Shown in pieces: positions 9,080-16,707 of a stretch of DNA of 64,000 bases. Each line of letters begins with the position of its first letter. The stretch's first letter is position 1. Under the pieces are notes generated by a model, which was given only the letters and a program-made list of their open reading frames with translations, had not been told where the DNA came from and made no database searches. The DNA comes from CAVQGM01 sp963712065 (lineage in GTDB: Bacteria; Actinomycetota; Acidimicrobiia; Acidimicrobiales; Acidimicrobilacustridaceae), in assembly GCA_963712065.1 (NCBI GenBank), contig CAVQGM010000002.1, forward strand, positions 248,001 through 312,000, given 5' to 3'. The position numbers were made by a program, and so were the translations under genes.

Positions 9080-10231
9080 GTGATCCGGCCCCCCCGCCCC
9101 CCCGTCCCCCGTCCCTCCGGGCTCCGTCCCGTGCGCCGAGCCGTCGCCGCCGCGCTGGCGCTCGGCCTGCTGGCGTCCTGCTCGGCGAGCGCCGACGACG
9201 CCGAGCCCGCGCCGCCGAGCCCGATGCCCTACCCCGGCACCGAGTGGGCCGTCGCCGACCCGTCGTCGGTGGGGCTCGACGCCGCACCGCTCGCGGCCAT
9301 GGACGCCGACCTGCAGGCTCGGGACAGCGACTGCGTGGCGGTGGTGCGCGACGGCGTCGTGGTGCACGAGCAGGCCTGGAACGGCACGGCGATCGACGAC
9401 GATCGGGAGGCCTTCTCGGCGTCGAAGTCCGTCACCAGCGCGCTGGTCGGCATCGCCCAGGAGCAGGGCCACCTGTCGATCGACCAGCCGGCGTCGGACT
9501 TCATCACCGAGTGGAAGGGCACCCCGAGCGAGTCGGTGACCATCCGGAACCTGCTGAGCAACGACTCGGGTCGCTACTACGAGTTCGTCAACGACTACTC
9601 GACGATGGCGGCGCAGGCGCCCGACAAGACGGCGTTCGCCATCGACCTCGACCAGCAGTACCCGCCGGGCGCGGAGTGGGCCTACAACAACTCGGCCATC
9701 CAGACCCTCGAGGCGGTCCTCGAGCGCTCGACCGGCCAGGACGTGGAGGCGTTCGCCCAGGAGAACCTGTTCCGCCCGATCGGGATGTCCTCGACCATCG
9801 CCCGCGACGCCGCTGGCAACCCGCTCACCTTCATGGGCACCCAGGCCTCGTGCCTCGACCTGGCCCGGTTCGGCTACCTCTTCCTCCGAGGGGGCCGCTG
9901 GGAGGGCGAGCAGGTCGTCCCCGACGCGTGGGTCGACCAGTCCACCGACGTGTCGCAGTCGCTCCAGCCGAAGTACGGCTTCCTGTGGTGGCTGAACCAG
10001 GACGGGGCCCCGCAGTGGGATCTCCCCGAGGACGCCTTCGCCGCCATCGGCCTGGGGGGCCAGATCTCCCTGGTCGTGCCGTCGTGGAACCTCGTCGCCA
10101 CCCGGATGGGTCGCGGCTCGGCGGGCGACGGGGGTGGGGCCGGCATCATCGACGTCATGGCCGGCCACCTCCGCCGGGCGGTCGAGGGCCCGGCGACACC
10201 CGCGCCCGGCACCGACTCGACGGCCCCGTAG
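9080..10231 (+). CDS. Class C beta-lactamase-like serine hydrolase, lipoprotein
   Basis: A 383-residue member of the beta-lactamase/PBP transpeptidase-like family. After a Pro/Arg-rich start, a hydrophobic stretch A-L-A-L-G-L-L-A-S-C forms a lipoprotein signal. The catalytic S-x-x-K is in A-F-S-A-S-K, the Y-x-N element is Y-N-N-S, and the third box is G-L-G-G-Q where classical enzymes have K-T-G. The substrate may be an ester or peptide rather than an antibiotic; esterases and D-aminopeptidases share this fold. It is monocistronic between the sulfatase and the PPOX gene. Calling it a resistance gene would not be justified. Confidence 0.85.
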   Translation: MIRPPRPPVPRPSGLRPVRRAVAAALALGLLASCSASADDAEPAPPSPMPYPGTEWAVADPSSVGLDAAPLAAMDADLQARDSDCVAVVRDGVVVHEQAWNGTAIDDDREAFSASKSVTSALVGIAQEQGHLSIDQPASDFITEWKGTPSESVTIRNLLSNDSGRYYEFVNDYSTMAAQAPDKTAFAIDLDQQYPPGAEWAYNNSAIQTLEAVLERSTGQDVEAFAQENLFRPIGMSSTIARDAAGNPLTFMGTQASCLDLARFGYLFLRGGRWEGEQVVPDAWVDQSTDVSQSLQPKYGFLWWLNQDGAPQWDLPEDAFAAIGLGGQISLVVPSWNLVATRMGRGSAGDGGGAGIIDVMAGHLRRAVEGPATPAPGTDSTAP

Positions 10232-10289
10232 CCGGCGGTCGGGACCTTCGGCCCTAGCGACGCGGCCTCCGCCCTTCCAGCATCCGGCG

Positions 10290-10745
10290 GTGACCGCTCG
10301 TCTCCGCGTGGAGCCCCTCCACCCCGAGGACTGCCGTGCCTACCTGCGCGCCGCCACCGTCGGTCGGGTGGGCACGACGATCGGAGCGCTCCCGGCGGTG
10401 CTCCCCGTCCGCTACCGCATGCTCGGGGACCACGTCGTGTTCCGGGCCGCCCCGGGCACGCGCCTCACCTCGGCGGTGCTCGGCGCGCCCGTGGCCTTCG
10501 AGGTCGACCACCTCGACGAGCGGGACCACACGGGATGGAGCGTCATGGTGGTCGGCCAGGCGCTCGAGCTGGTCGACGACCGCCTGCTCGAGCGGGCGCG
10601 GTCGCTCGAGCTGGTGCCGTGGTCCGGCGACCGCGACCACTTCCTCACCATCGCCACCGACTACGTGACCGGGCGGCGGGTCGCCACCGGTCCGCCCGAA
10701 CCCGTCGTCTCGGCCCCGTCGTACGGGCGCCCCGGCGGGATTTGA
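10290..10745 (+). CDS. Pyridoxamine 5'-phosphate oxidase-like (PPOX-fold) flavin-binding protein
   Basis: 151 residues with the split-barrel arrangement of the Pyridox_ox_2 group. An N-terminal helix leads into G-R-V-G-T-T-I-G-A-L-P-A-V-L-P-V-R-Y, then a second strand pair D-H-V-V-F-R-A-A-P-G-T-R-L, and a third segment V-A-F-E-V-D. The conserved S-V-M-V-V-G-Q-A pattern closes the barrel. Relatives bind FMN, F420 or heme; which one applies cannot be told from the sequence. The GTG was chosen because homology-like sequence begins there, and the long in-frame extension upstream overlaps the hydrolase gene in a different frame. Confidence 0.78.
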   Translation: MTARLRVEPLHPEDCRAYLRAATVGRVGTTIGALPAVLPVRYRMLGDHVVFRAAPGTRLTSAVLGAPVAFEVDHLDERDHTGWSVMVVGQALELVDDRLLERARSLELVPWSGDRDHFLTIATDYVTGRRVATGPPEPVVSAPSYGRPGGI

Positions 10746-10792
10746 GCCGAATCGCCCATCACGAATCGGGTGCGACCGGCCGATGGCCTGTC

Positions 10793-11074
10793 ATGGAGAA
10801 CGCATCGGCCACGGTGGAGCGCTGGACCTTCCTCGTGATCGCTGCGCCGGACGGCTCGCCGTCGGCGCTGCGGGTGCTGCTTCGGTCGGGGGTCGACGAG
10901 GACGGCTGGCCCCGGCTGCAGGTCGCCATGGACGGCACGGAGGTCCCCGTCGACGACGTCGAGAAGGACTACGAGGCACCCGAGTGGAAGGCGCTCGAGC
11001 TGTTCCTCGAAGGCGGGGGGACCGCCGCACGGTGGGAGGCGCTGAAGGCGCGGTTGCGGGCCGAGAGCCCGTAG
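10793..11074 (+). CDS. Hypothetical small protein (93 aa)
   Basis: No family recognised. The product is acidic with an amphipathic, alternating N-terminal half (W-T-F-L-V-I-A-A-P-D-G-S) and a helical C-terminus rich in Glu, Trp and Ala. Codon positions show the strong third-position GC bias of real genes here. Its last 106 bases overlap the 3' end of an opposing reading frame, so one of the two may be over-extended or the overlap is genuine. A pair of near-inverted CGAATCG elements sits just upstream (10750-10771). Confidence 0.5.
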   Translation: MENASATVERWTFLVIAAPDGSPSALRVLLRSGVDEDGWPRLQVAMDGTEVPVDDVEKDYEAPEWKALELFLEGGGTAARWEALKARLRAESP

Positions 11075-11253
11075 CCGCGCCCGACGCCTTCCGGTTCCCG
11101 ATAGGCCACGAGCTCGCAGAGCACGCGCACGAGCACCCGGCGCCGCTCCGTGTCGGTGAGCTCGTGCAGCGGCGTCGGACGTCGGCGTCGCTCGGGCACC
11201 GCGATGACGTGGGCCCGGAGGTCGATGACCGGGTCCGTCGGCACCGCCGTCAC
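10969..11253 (-). CDS. Hypothetical small basic protein (94 aa)
   Basis: No family recognised. The start GTG overlaps the stop of the 72-residue gene upstream in a GTGA arrangement, the usual sign of translational coupling here. The first 60 residues look convincingly coding (V-I-D-L-R-A-H-V-I-A-V-P, then L-T-D-T-E-R-R-R-V-L-V-R-V-L-C-E-L-V). The remaining tail is Ser/Arg-rich and lies antisense to the end of the plus-strand 93-residue gene, so the functional C-terminus may be earlier in evolutionary terms. Confidence 0.45.
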   Translation of the reverse strand: MTAVPTDPVIDLRAHVIAVPERRRRPTPLHELTDTERRRVLVRVLCELVAYREPEGVGRGYGLSARNRAFSASHRAAVPPPSRNSSSAFHSGAS

Positions 11254-11468
11254 CGCCGGCGGGGGAGCGGTGCGCCGCCGGCCTCGGCGAGGGCGGCGGC
11301 GGCGGTCGGCCGCGCCTCCCGCTCGGCGCGCTCGGCGCGCAGGACGGCTCCGAGATCGCGCAGATCGACGTCGCCGGCGAGCTGGGCGGCCGACGCGAAG
11401 TCGGTGTCGCGCAGCCACCGGTGGACCTCGTCGAGCGAGACCGGGTCGGGTTGGAGCGGTTGGGCCAC
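11250..11468 (-). CDS. Hypothetical small helical protein (72 aa)
   Basis: No family recognised. Predicted mostly helical: V-S-L-D-E-V-H-R-W-L-R-D-T-D-F-A-S-A-A-Q-L is followed by D-L-R-D-L-G-A-V-L-R-A-E-R-A-E-R, then a short basic tail. The GTG start has a good GAAGGCAGG ribosome-binding site. It is the first gene of a coupled two-gene unit with the 94-residue protein; both are too small for easy domain assignment. Confidence 0.5.
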   Translation of the reverse strand: MAQPLQPDPVSLDEVHRWLRDTDFASAAQLAGDVDLRDLGAVLRAERAEREARPTAAAALAEAGGAPLPRRR

Positions 11469-11591
11469 GAGTCGCCTGCCTTCGTCGGTCCCCGCCCGTG
11501 ACCGCGTAGCGTAGAACTACAACCACTCATGGTGGTGGACCCCCCGTGCCGGTGGCTCCCGACGCCCGACGGGCCGGCGACGGCGGCGGCG

Positions 11592-12611
11592 TCAGTCCCG
11601 CCAGAGCCGGACCGGCGTCCGGTCCCGCGGCCCGGTGAACGGCACGGCCTCCGGCCGGCCGTCCCGCCGGGCCGAGGCGTAGGCGGCGCACACCACGTCG
11701 AGCACGTCGCGCCCGAACGCGGCCCCCAGCCGGGGCGGCCGGCCGGCGACGATCTCGCCCAGCGCGGCCAGCTGCCCGAGGTAGCCGAACTGCTCGAGCT
11801 GGGGGACGGGGAGGTCGGGCGTCGTGACCGGCACGACGGCGGGTTCGCCGTCGTGCTCCAGGCCCAGCGAGGGCACGAGGTCGGCCCGCACCACCCCGTC
11901 GGCACTGGCCGCCTGGAGGTCCCACTGGGTCGACGGGTGCCGCCAGCTGGCCACGACCCGGGCCTCGAGCCCGGTGTCGAACCGGAGCGACACCTCGGCG
12001 TGCTCGTCGACGGCGATGTCGTCGGCCCCTTCGAGCCGGGCCCGGACCTCGACGACCCTCGCCGGTGCGCCCGCCAGCATCACGACGGCGAGCGGATGCA
12101 CGCCGAGGTCGAACAGGGCGCCCCCGCCCCATCCCTCGGTGAGGAAGTCCCCCCAGTCGGGTCGCCCCTGCAACGCGCGGGCCTCCAGGTGGTGCAGCGG
12201 CCCGATCCCGGCGATCAGCTCGACGGCCCGTTCGACGATCGGCGCGAAGGCGAGGTTCTCGCCGTAGAGGAGCCGATGACCGGCGGCCTCGTCGGCGGCG
12301 ACCACGGCGTCGGCCTCGGTCAGCGTCGTGCACAGCGGCTTCTCGAGCAGCACGGCCGCGCCCGCCCCGAGGGCCCGGATGGCGTCCTCGGCGTGCCGCG
12401 CCGGCGGCGTGGCGACGACGACCGCGTCGGCGCCGGCGGGCAGCTCGTCGTAGGTGCAGACGCGGGCGTGGAGCTGGGTCGCCCGCTCCAGGGCCGACTC
12501 GGATCGGCGCGAGGCGACGGCGACCACCCGCAGCTCGAGCACCCCGGCGGCGAGGCCGTGCACGCCGGTGATGCGGCCCGAGCCGGCGAAGGAGAGCGTC
12601 GGGCGGCCCAA
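11592..12611 (-). CDS. Gfo/Idh/MocA-family NAD(P)-dependent oxidoreductase
   Basis: 339 residues from a TTG start two bases after the stop of the LLM oxidoreductase gene; the longer frame upstream is antisense-like. The N-terminal Rossmann fold has F-A-G-S-G-R-I-T-G-V-H and the second-strand V-A-S-R-R. Next come V-V-V-A-T-P-P-A-R-H and the family signature L-L-E-K-P-L-C-T-T, with the catalytic Lys of the E-K-P motif. The C-terminal alpha/beta sheet domain includes G-G-A-L-F-D-L-G-V-H-P-L. Members oxidise or epimerise sugars and cyclitols with NAD(P); the substrate is unknown. It is co-transcribed with the LLM gene. Confidence 0.88.
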   Translation of the reverse strand: MGRPTLSFAGSGRITGVHGLAAGVLELRVVAVASRRSESALERATQLHARVCTYDELPAGADAVVVATPPARHAEDAIRALGAGAAVLLEKPLCTTLTEADAVVAADEAAGHRLLYGENLAFAPIVERAVELIAGIGPLHHLEARALQGRPDWGDFLTEGWGGGALFDLGVHPLAVVMLAGAPARVVEVRARLEGADDIAVDEHAEVSLRFDTGLEARVVASWRHPSTQWDLQAASADGVVRADLVPSLGLEHDGEPAVVPVTTPDLPVPQLEQFGYLGQLAALGEIVAGRPPRLGAAFGRDVLDVVCAAYASARRDGRPEAVPFTGPRDRTPVRLWRD

Positions 12612-12613
12612 GC

Positions 12614-13552
12614 TCAGGTCCCGTCGAGCCGGGCGACCACCGGGGCGAAGGCCTCCATGGCGTCGGCCTGCACCACGATGTACGAGAACCCCCACCGGTC
12701 GCGGCGCCGTTCGAGGGCGTCGACCATCTGCCCGGGCGAACCGATCAGCACGTGCGGGACGTCGAGCACCGCCTCGGGGTCGACGCCGAAGCCGGCGGCC
12801 ACGAGCTCGGCCGTGCCCCCGACGTCGTCGGTGAGGATCGTCGCCAGCACCAGGCAGTTGAGCTCGAGGTCGTCGAACCGGTCGCCCGCCGCGTCCCGGA
12901 CCCACCCGACCTTGCGGTCGGTGGCCTCGGCGGTGGCGTCGGCGGCCGCCTCGGCGTCGGGGGAGCCGCTGCGCAGCGCCGGGTTGATGCCGACGATGTC
13001 GGCCTCCCGCGCCGCGATGGCGAGCATCCGCCGCCCGCCCCCACCGATCAACAGCGCGGGATGGGGCCTCTGCAACGGCTTGGGGTACCCGTCGAGCCCG
13101 GTGATCGTGTAGTGCTCACCTTCGAAGCTGCAGGGGCCGTCCGCGAAGAGGCCCTTCATCACCGCCACCGCCTCCTGCATGCGGTCGACGCGAACGGCGG
13201 CGGGCTCCTTCGGGATGCCGGACTGCTCGTAGTCGGTGTTCATCCAGCCGGCCCCGATCCCGATCTCGACCCGGCCGTCGGACAGGACGTCGAGCGTGGC
13301 CATCTCCTTGGCCAGCACCACCGGGTGCTTGAAGTCGTTGTCGAAGACCAGACACCCGACCTTGAGCTCGGAGGTGGCGTCGGCCGCCGCCTGCATCGCC
13401 GGCACCGGCGCGAGCTGATCGCCGAAGTGGTCGGGGAGGAACAACGTCGAGTAGCCGAGGTCCTCGGCCTGGCGGGCCAGGTTCGTCCACTCTCCGGCGC
13501 TGGCGGCGTTCGACAGTTGGATCCCGAACCGGAAGCGACGTGGGTGGCCCAT
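12614..13552 (-). CDS. LLM-class F420-dependent oxidoreductase (TIGR03621-like)
   Basis: 312 residues forming a luciferase-like monooxygenase TIM barrel. It opens with F-R-F-G-I-Q-L-S-N-A, continues with E-D-L-G-Y-S-T-L-F-L-P-D-H-F, and has the strand G-R-V-E-I-G-I-G-A-G-W and L-L-I-G-G-G-G-R-R-M. Actinobacterial members of this subgroup (MSMEG_2516 type) are predicted to use coenzyme F420. The physiological substrate is unknown. The start ATG follows a TAGGTT -10 by 6 bases, and the stop abuts the Gfo/Idh/MocA gene, so the two probably act on related metabolites. Confidence 0.88.
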   Translation of the reverse strand: MGHPRRFRFGIQLSNAASAGEWTNLARQAEDLGYSTLFLPDHFGDQLAPVPAMQAAADATSELKVGCLVFDNDFKHPVVLAKEMATLDVLSDGRVEIGIGAGWMNTDYEQSGIPKEPAAVRVDRMQEAVAVMKGLFADGPCSFEGEHYTITGLDGYPKPLQRPHPALLIGGGGRRMLAIAAREADIVGINPALRSGSPDAEAAADATAEATDRKVGWVRDAAGDRFDDLELNCLVLATILTDDVGGTAELVAAGFGVDPEAVLDVPHVLIGSPGQMVDALERRRDRWGFSYIVVQADAMEAFAPVVARLDGT

Positions 13553-13558
13553 GGCGGC

Positions 13559-13564
13559 AACCTA
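13559..13564 (-). promoter_or_regulatory. -10 element of the LLM oxidoreductase operon (leaderless)
   Basis: TAGGTT on the minus strand, 6 bases before the ATG at 13552. Confidence 0.45.
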
Positions 13565-13696
13565 ACCGACCCGCCCCGAGGGGCCGGCGCCGCCCGGCCC
13601 GGCGGGGAGCGGGAAGGCCCAGGGGGCCCGGGTATCGTTCTCCTCCTTGCGGAGGGCTGCGACCACCCGACCCGGCCATCGAGGAGACTGACCCGC

Positions 13697-14410
13697 GTGT
13701 CTTCGTTCGACGAGCTCCTCGCCCTCCAGGGCATCGACCTCACCATCGACCAGATCCACCACCGGATGACCCATCTGCCCGAGCGGGCGGCCCGGGACGA
13801 GCACCTGCAGGTGGTGCGCGACCACGACGTGGCCACCGAGGCGGTGCGGGCGCGTCGCGACGAGCTCGGTCGCGAGCAGAAGCGCCTCGAGGACGACGTC
13901 GCCCTCGTGGAGGACAAGGCCACCTCGGTCGACGCCAAGCTCTACTCCGGCACCGTCACGTCGCCGAAGGAGCTCCAGGCCTTCCAGGAGGACGTCGAGG
14001 CTCTGCGCCGTCGCCAGCGTCAGCTCGAAGACGGCGTGCTCGAGGTCATGGAGCAGGTCGAGCCGGTCGACGCCGACCTGGCGCAGCGGGCCGCCGAGCG
14101 GGCCGGGCTCGACCAGCGCGGGGCCGAGCTCGAGGCCGCGCTGGCGAGCGCCGAAGAGCACCTCGCCGCCGACCTCGCCGACGCCGAGGCGGCGCGGGCC
14201 GCGACCGCCGCCGGCATCGACGACGACCTGCTCGCCCGCTACGAACGGCTGCGCCGTGATCTCGGCGGCATCGCCGTCGCACCGCTCACCGGCTCGTCCT
14301 GCGGCGGCTGCCACCTGCAGCTGTCGGCCGTGGAGATCGACCGCATCCGCCACGAGCCACCCGACGCCTGGGTCTTCTGCGAGGAGTGCGGGCGCCTCCT
14401 CGTGCGCTGA
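13697..14410 (+). CDS. C4-type zinc-ribbon coiled-coil protein
   Basis: 237 residues. About 170 residues of long coiled coil, with heptads rich in Glu, Arg, Leu and Ala, are followed by a C-terminal zinc ribbon with Cys202-x2-Cys205 and Cys228-x2-Cys231. This is the zf-RING_7/CT398-like family found next to RNase H and cobalamin genes in other actinobacteria, of unresolved role, possibly nucleic-acid or protein tethering. The GTG has GAGGAGACTG in front. The gene leads directly into a small membrane-protein gene five bases downstream. Confidence 0.85.
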   Translation: MSSFDELLALQGIDLTIDQIHHRMTHLPERAARDEHLQVVRDHDVATEAVRARRDELGREQKRLEDDVALVEDKATSVDAKLYSGTVTSPKELQAFQEDVEALRRRQRQLEDGVLEVMEQVEPVDADLAQRAAERAGLDQRGAELEAALASAEEHLAADLADAEAARAATAAGIDDDLLARYERLRRDLGGIAVAPLTGSSCGGCHLQLSAVEIDRIRHEPPDAWVFCEECGRLLVR

Positions 14411-14415
14411 CCGCC

Positions 14416-14901
14416 ATGGTCCTCTGGTTCGCCGGCGTCAGCTTCGTGTTCGTGTGGTTCGTGTTCCGCAGCCCGGCTCTCGACTACCGGCTGGTGATGC
14501 TCGGGTCGATCCTGCCCGTGGGCGAGGTCGTGCTCGGCGGTCCCCGCGTGCTGCACACCCTCCTGGCCTCCGTCGCCCTGCTCGCCGTCATCATGCTCGC
14601 CACCCAGAAGCGCCGGCTCGTGCGCCGCCGCTGGATCGGCATCCCGATCGGCATGCTCATGCACCTGGTGCTCGACGGGGTGTGGACGCGCACCCAGGTG
14701 TTCTGGTGGCCGCTGTTCGGGCTCGACTTCGGTGCGGGCGGGCTCCCCGAGCTCGACCGACCCGCGGGCGTGATCCTGCTGCTCGAACTGGCCGGCGCCG
14801 CGTGCCTCGTGTGGGCGTGGTCGGCGTTCGGGTTCGCCGACCCCGACAAGCGGCGGCTGTTCCTGCGCACCGGCCACCTGAGCCGCGACCTGGTGCCCTG
14901 A
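14416..14901 (+). CDS. Integral membrane protein, possibly YdjM/DUF457-like
   Basis: 161 residues with four hydrophobic segments (about 3-17, 45-60, 75-90 and 125-145). The pieces S-P-A-L-D-Y-R-L-V-M-L-G-S, L-H-T-L-L and M-H-L-V-L-D-G-V-W match the Asp/His positions of the membrane-bound metal-dependent hydrolase family in outline. The match is loose and no enzymatic role should be taken as shown. It starts five bases after the zinc-ribbon gene and is followed by the histidine phosphatase, so the three are likely one transcript. Confidence 0.65.
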   Translation: MVLWFAGVSFVFVWFVFRSPALDYRLVMLGSILPVGEVVLGGPRVLHTLLASVALLAVIMLATQKRRLVRRRWIGIPIGMLMHLVLDGVWTRTQVFWWPLFGLDFGAGGLPELDRPAGVILLLELAGAACLVWAWSAFGFADPDKRRLFLRTGHLSRDLVP

Positions 14902-14937
14902 CGTGCCCGGTGACCCCGAACGCCCCGTTCCGTCCCG

Positions 14938-15510
14938 ATGATCGTCGTCTGCCGGCACGGCCGCACCGCCCACAACGCCGCCGCCCGCCTTCTCGGGCGG
15001 CTCGACGTGCCCCTCGACGACGTCGGCCGGGCCCAGGCCCGAGCCCTCGCCGCCGCGGTCGGCCCCGTCGACCGGGTGGTGTCGAGCCCGCTGCTGCGCA
15101 CCCGCGAGACCGCCGCCGCCTTCGACGCGCCGGTGGAGGTCGACGAGCGCTGGATCGAGCTCGACTACGGCGAGCTCGACGGCACGCCGCTCGCGGAGGT
15201 ACCCGCGGAGCTCTGGGCGGCGTGGCGGGCCGACCCGTCGTTCCGGCCGGTGGGCGGGGAGACGCTGGCCGAGCTGGGCGTCCGGGTGCGAGCCGCCCTC
15301 GACGACCTCGTCGCGGCGGCCACGGACTCGACGGTGGTGGTCGTCACCCACGTGTCACCGATCAAGGCGTCCGTGGCGTGGGCGCTCGGCGTCGGTGACG
15401 AGGTCACGTGGCGCATGTTCATCGGCCAGGCCTCCATCACGCGCATCGGCGTCGGCTCGCGGGGCCCGGTGCTGCAGTCGTGCAACGAGGTGGCCCACCT
15501 CCCGGGGTGA
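14938..15510 (+). CDS. Histidine phosphatase superfamily protein (phosphoglycerate-mutase-like)
   Basis: 190 residues of the branch-1 histidine phosphatase fold. The phosphohistidine motif is R6-H7-G8. Other landmarks are V-S-S-P-L-L-R-T-R-E-T-A, the acid W-I-E-L-D-Y-G-E-L-D-G and the second His in V-V-V-V-T-H-V-S-P. Actinobacterial relatives include acid phosphatases, alpha-ribazole phosphatase and phosphoglycerate-mutase-like enzymes; nothing here decides the substrate. It ends tail-to-tail with the DUF3089 gene. Confidence 0.87.
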   Translation: MIVVCRHGRTAHNAAARLLGRLDVPLDDVGRAQARALAAAVGPVDRVVSSPLLRTRETAAAFDAPVEVDERWIELDYGELDGTPLAEVPAELWAAWRADPSFRPVGGETLAELGVRVRAALDDLVAAATDSTVVVVTHVSPIKASVAWALGVGDEVTWRMFIGQASITRIGVGSRGPVLQSCNEVAHLPG

Positions 15511-15531
15511 GCGCCGGCCGACGGCCGATCG

Positions 15532-16707
15532 TCAGCCGGCGAAGGCCTCGATCTGGTCGCGCACGACACCGACCAGATCGCCCATGGCGATGTTGGCGTC
15601 GACGAGGTGCAGGCCCCATTCGGGGCCGAGCCCACTCCCCGAGACGGAGCGCTCGTCGCGCACGGTCGCCGAGGGATCGACGGCGACCTCGAGGTAGGAG
15701 AAGCCGTCGCGTTCGACGCACCGGGCGGTGACGGCGTCGGCGAACGTGACGTAGGGGGTGGTGACGCCCGTGGCGGCGGTGCCGACGTCGTCGGTGCGGA
15801 AGTACGGGTGGAGCGTCGCGTCGCCCCCGGCGAGGGCCGCCGGGTTCGTGCAGCCGGCGATCCCGTCGCCCTCCCGCACCCGACCGAAGTACGAGTTGGC
15901 CGGCGGTGGCGACCCGTCGCGGAAGGTCGCGTAGGTGACGACGCAGCCGGTCTGGTCGTCGGCCCGGCACAAGGGGATCTCCTCGAAGTCGCCCCCGACG
16001 TCGGCGCCGTCGGGGACGGCGACGGCGTGGCCGAGCAGCAGGGCCGACACGAGGCGGGCCCGCTCGGCGGGATCGGGGTCGATCTCCTCCCGGAGGAGCC
16101 GCTTCAGGTGGCCGGCCCCCTGGGAGTGGCCGATGAGGACGACCGGTCGGCCGTCGTTCCCGTCGGCGAGGTAGTGCTCCCACGCATCGAGCACGTCCGC
16201 GTAGGCGGTCTCCAACGCCTGGGCCCGGTCGCCCCCTCCGAGCAGTCCGGCCACGGTGACCTGCCGGTGGACGGGTGCGAAGACCCGGCACACCTCGGAG
16301 AACCGGGCCGCCTGGTTCACCGCCGCCCGCTCCTCGTCCGGTCCGGGGACGAGGTCGGAGCTCGTGGTCGGGTCGGAGCTGACCGTCGGGTAGACGTAGA
16401 AGCAGTCGGCGGCCGGCTCGGCGGCGGGTGACGCCACCTCGATCGTGCGGTTGCCGTCGGGCGCCACCACGGTCGCGGTGAGGTCGGTGTCGCAGGGGTC
16501 GCCGGCCCGATCGGGGTGGCACAGCCAGTTGGTGGTGCCGGTGTAGGTCTCGCTCGTGGAGGGCGCGGCCGCCGGCACCGGGCCGGTCGTGGTGACCCCA
16601 CCACCGGCCTCGTCGCCCGAGGTGGTCGACGCCGGGTCGGAGCCCGAGCACCCGGCCGCGAACAGGATGGCGGCGACCACCGTTGCCAGCATGGCCGTCC
16701 GCGTCAC
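15532..16707 (-). CDS. DUF3089 alpha/beta-hydrolase-like lipoprotein
   Basis: 391 residues starting at a GTG that overlaps the LtrA stop codon (GTGA). The N-terminus is a lipoprotein signal ending F-A-A-G-C. The mature part has W-L-C-H-P near the start, F-Y-V-Y-P-T-V-S, and the nucleophile elbow I-G-H-S-Q-G-A-G-H, typical of DUF3089, an alpha/beta hydrolase relative of lipases. Eight or more cysteines suggest disulfides outside the membrane. Activity is probably esterase-like; the substrate is unknown. Confidence 0.85.
   Translation of the reverse strand: MTRTAMLATVVAAILFAAGCSGSDPASTTSGDEAGGGVTTTGPVPAAAPSTSETYTGTTNWLCHPDRAGDPCDTDLTATVVAPDGNRTIEVASPAAEPAADCFYVYPTVSSDPTTSSDLVPGPDEERAAVNQAARFSEVCRVFAPVHRQVTVAGLLGGGDRAQALETAYADVLDAWEHYLADGNDGRPVVLIGHSQGAGHLKRLLREEIDPDPAERARLVSALLLGHAVAVPDGADVGGDFEEIPLCRADDQTGCVVTYATFRDGSPPPANSYFGRVREGDGIAGCTNPAALAGGDATLHPYFRTDDVGTAATGVTTPYVTFADAVTARCVERDGFSYLEVAVDPSATVRDERSVSGSGLGPEWGLHLVDANIAMGDLVGVVRDQIEAFAG

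Noticed and set aside
9080..10231. Antibiotic-resistance beta-lactamase
   Set aside because: The fold is shared by esterases and peptidases, the third motif is not K-T-G, and nothing in the context points to resistance.
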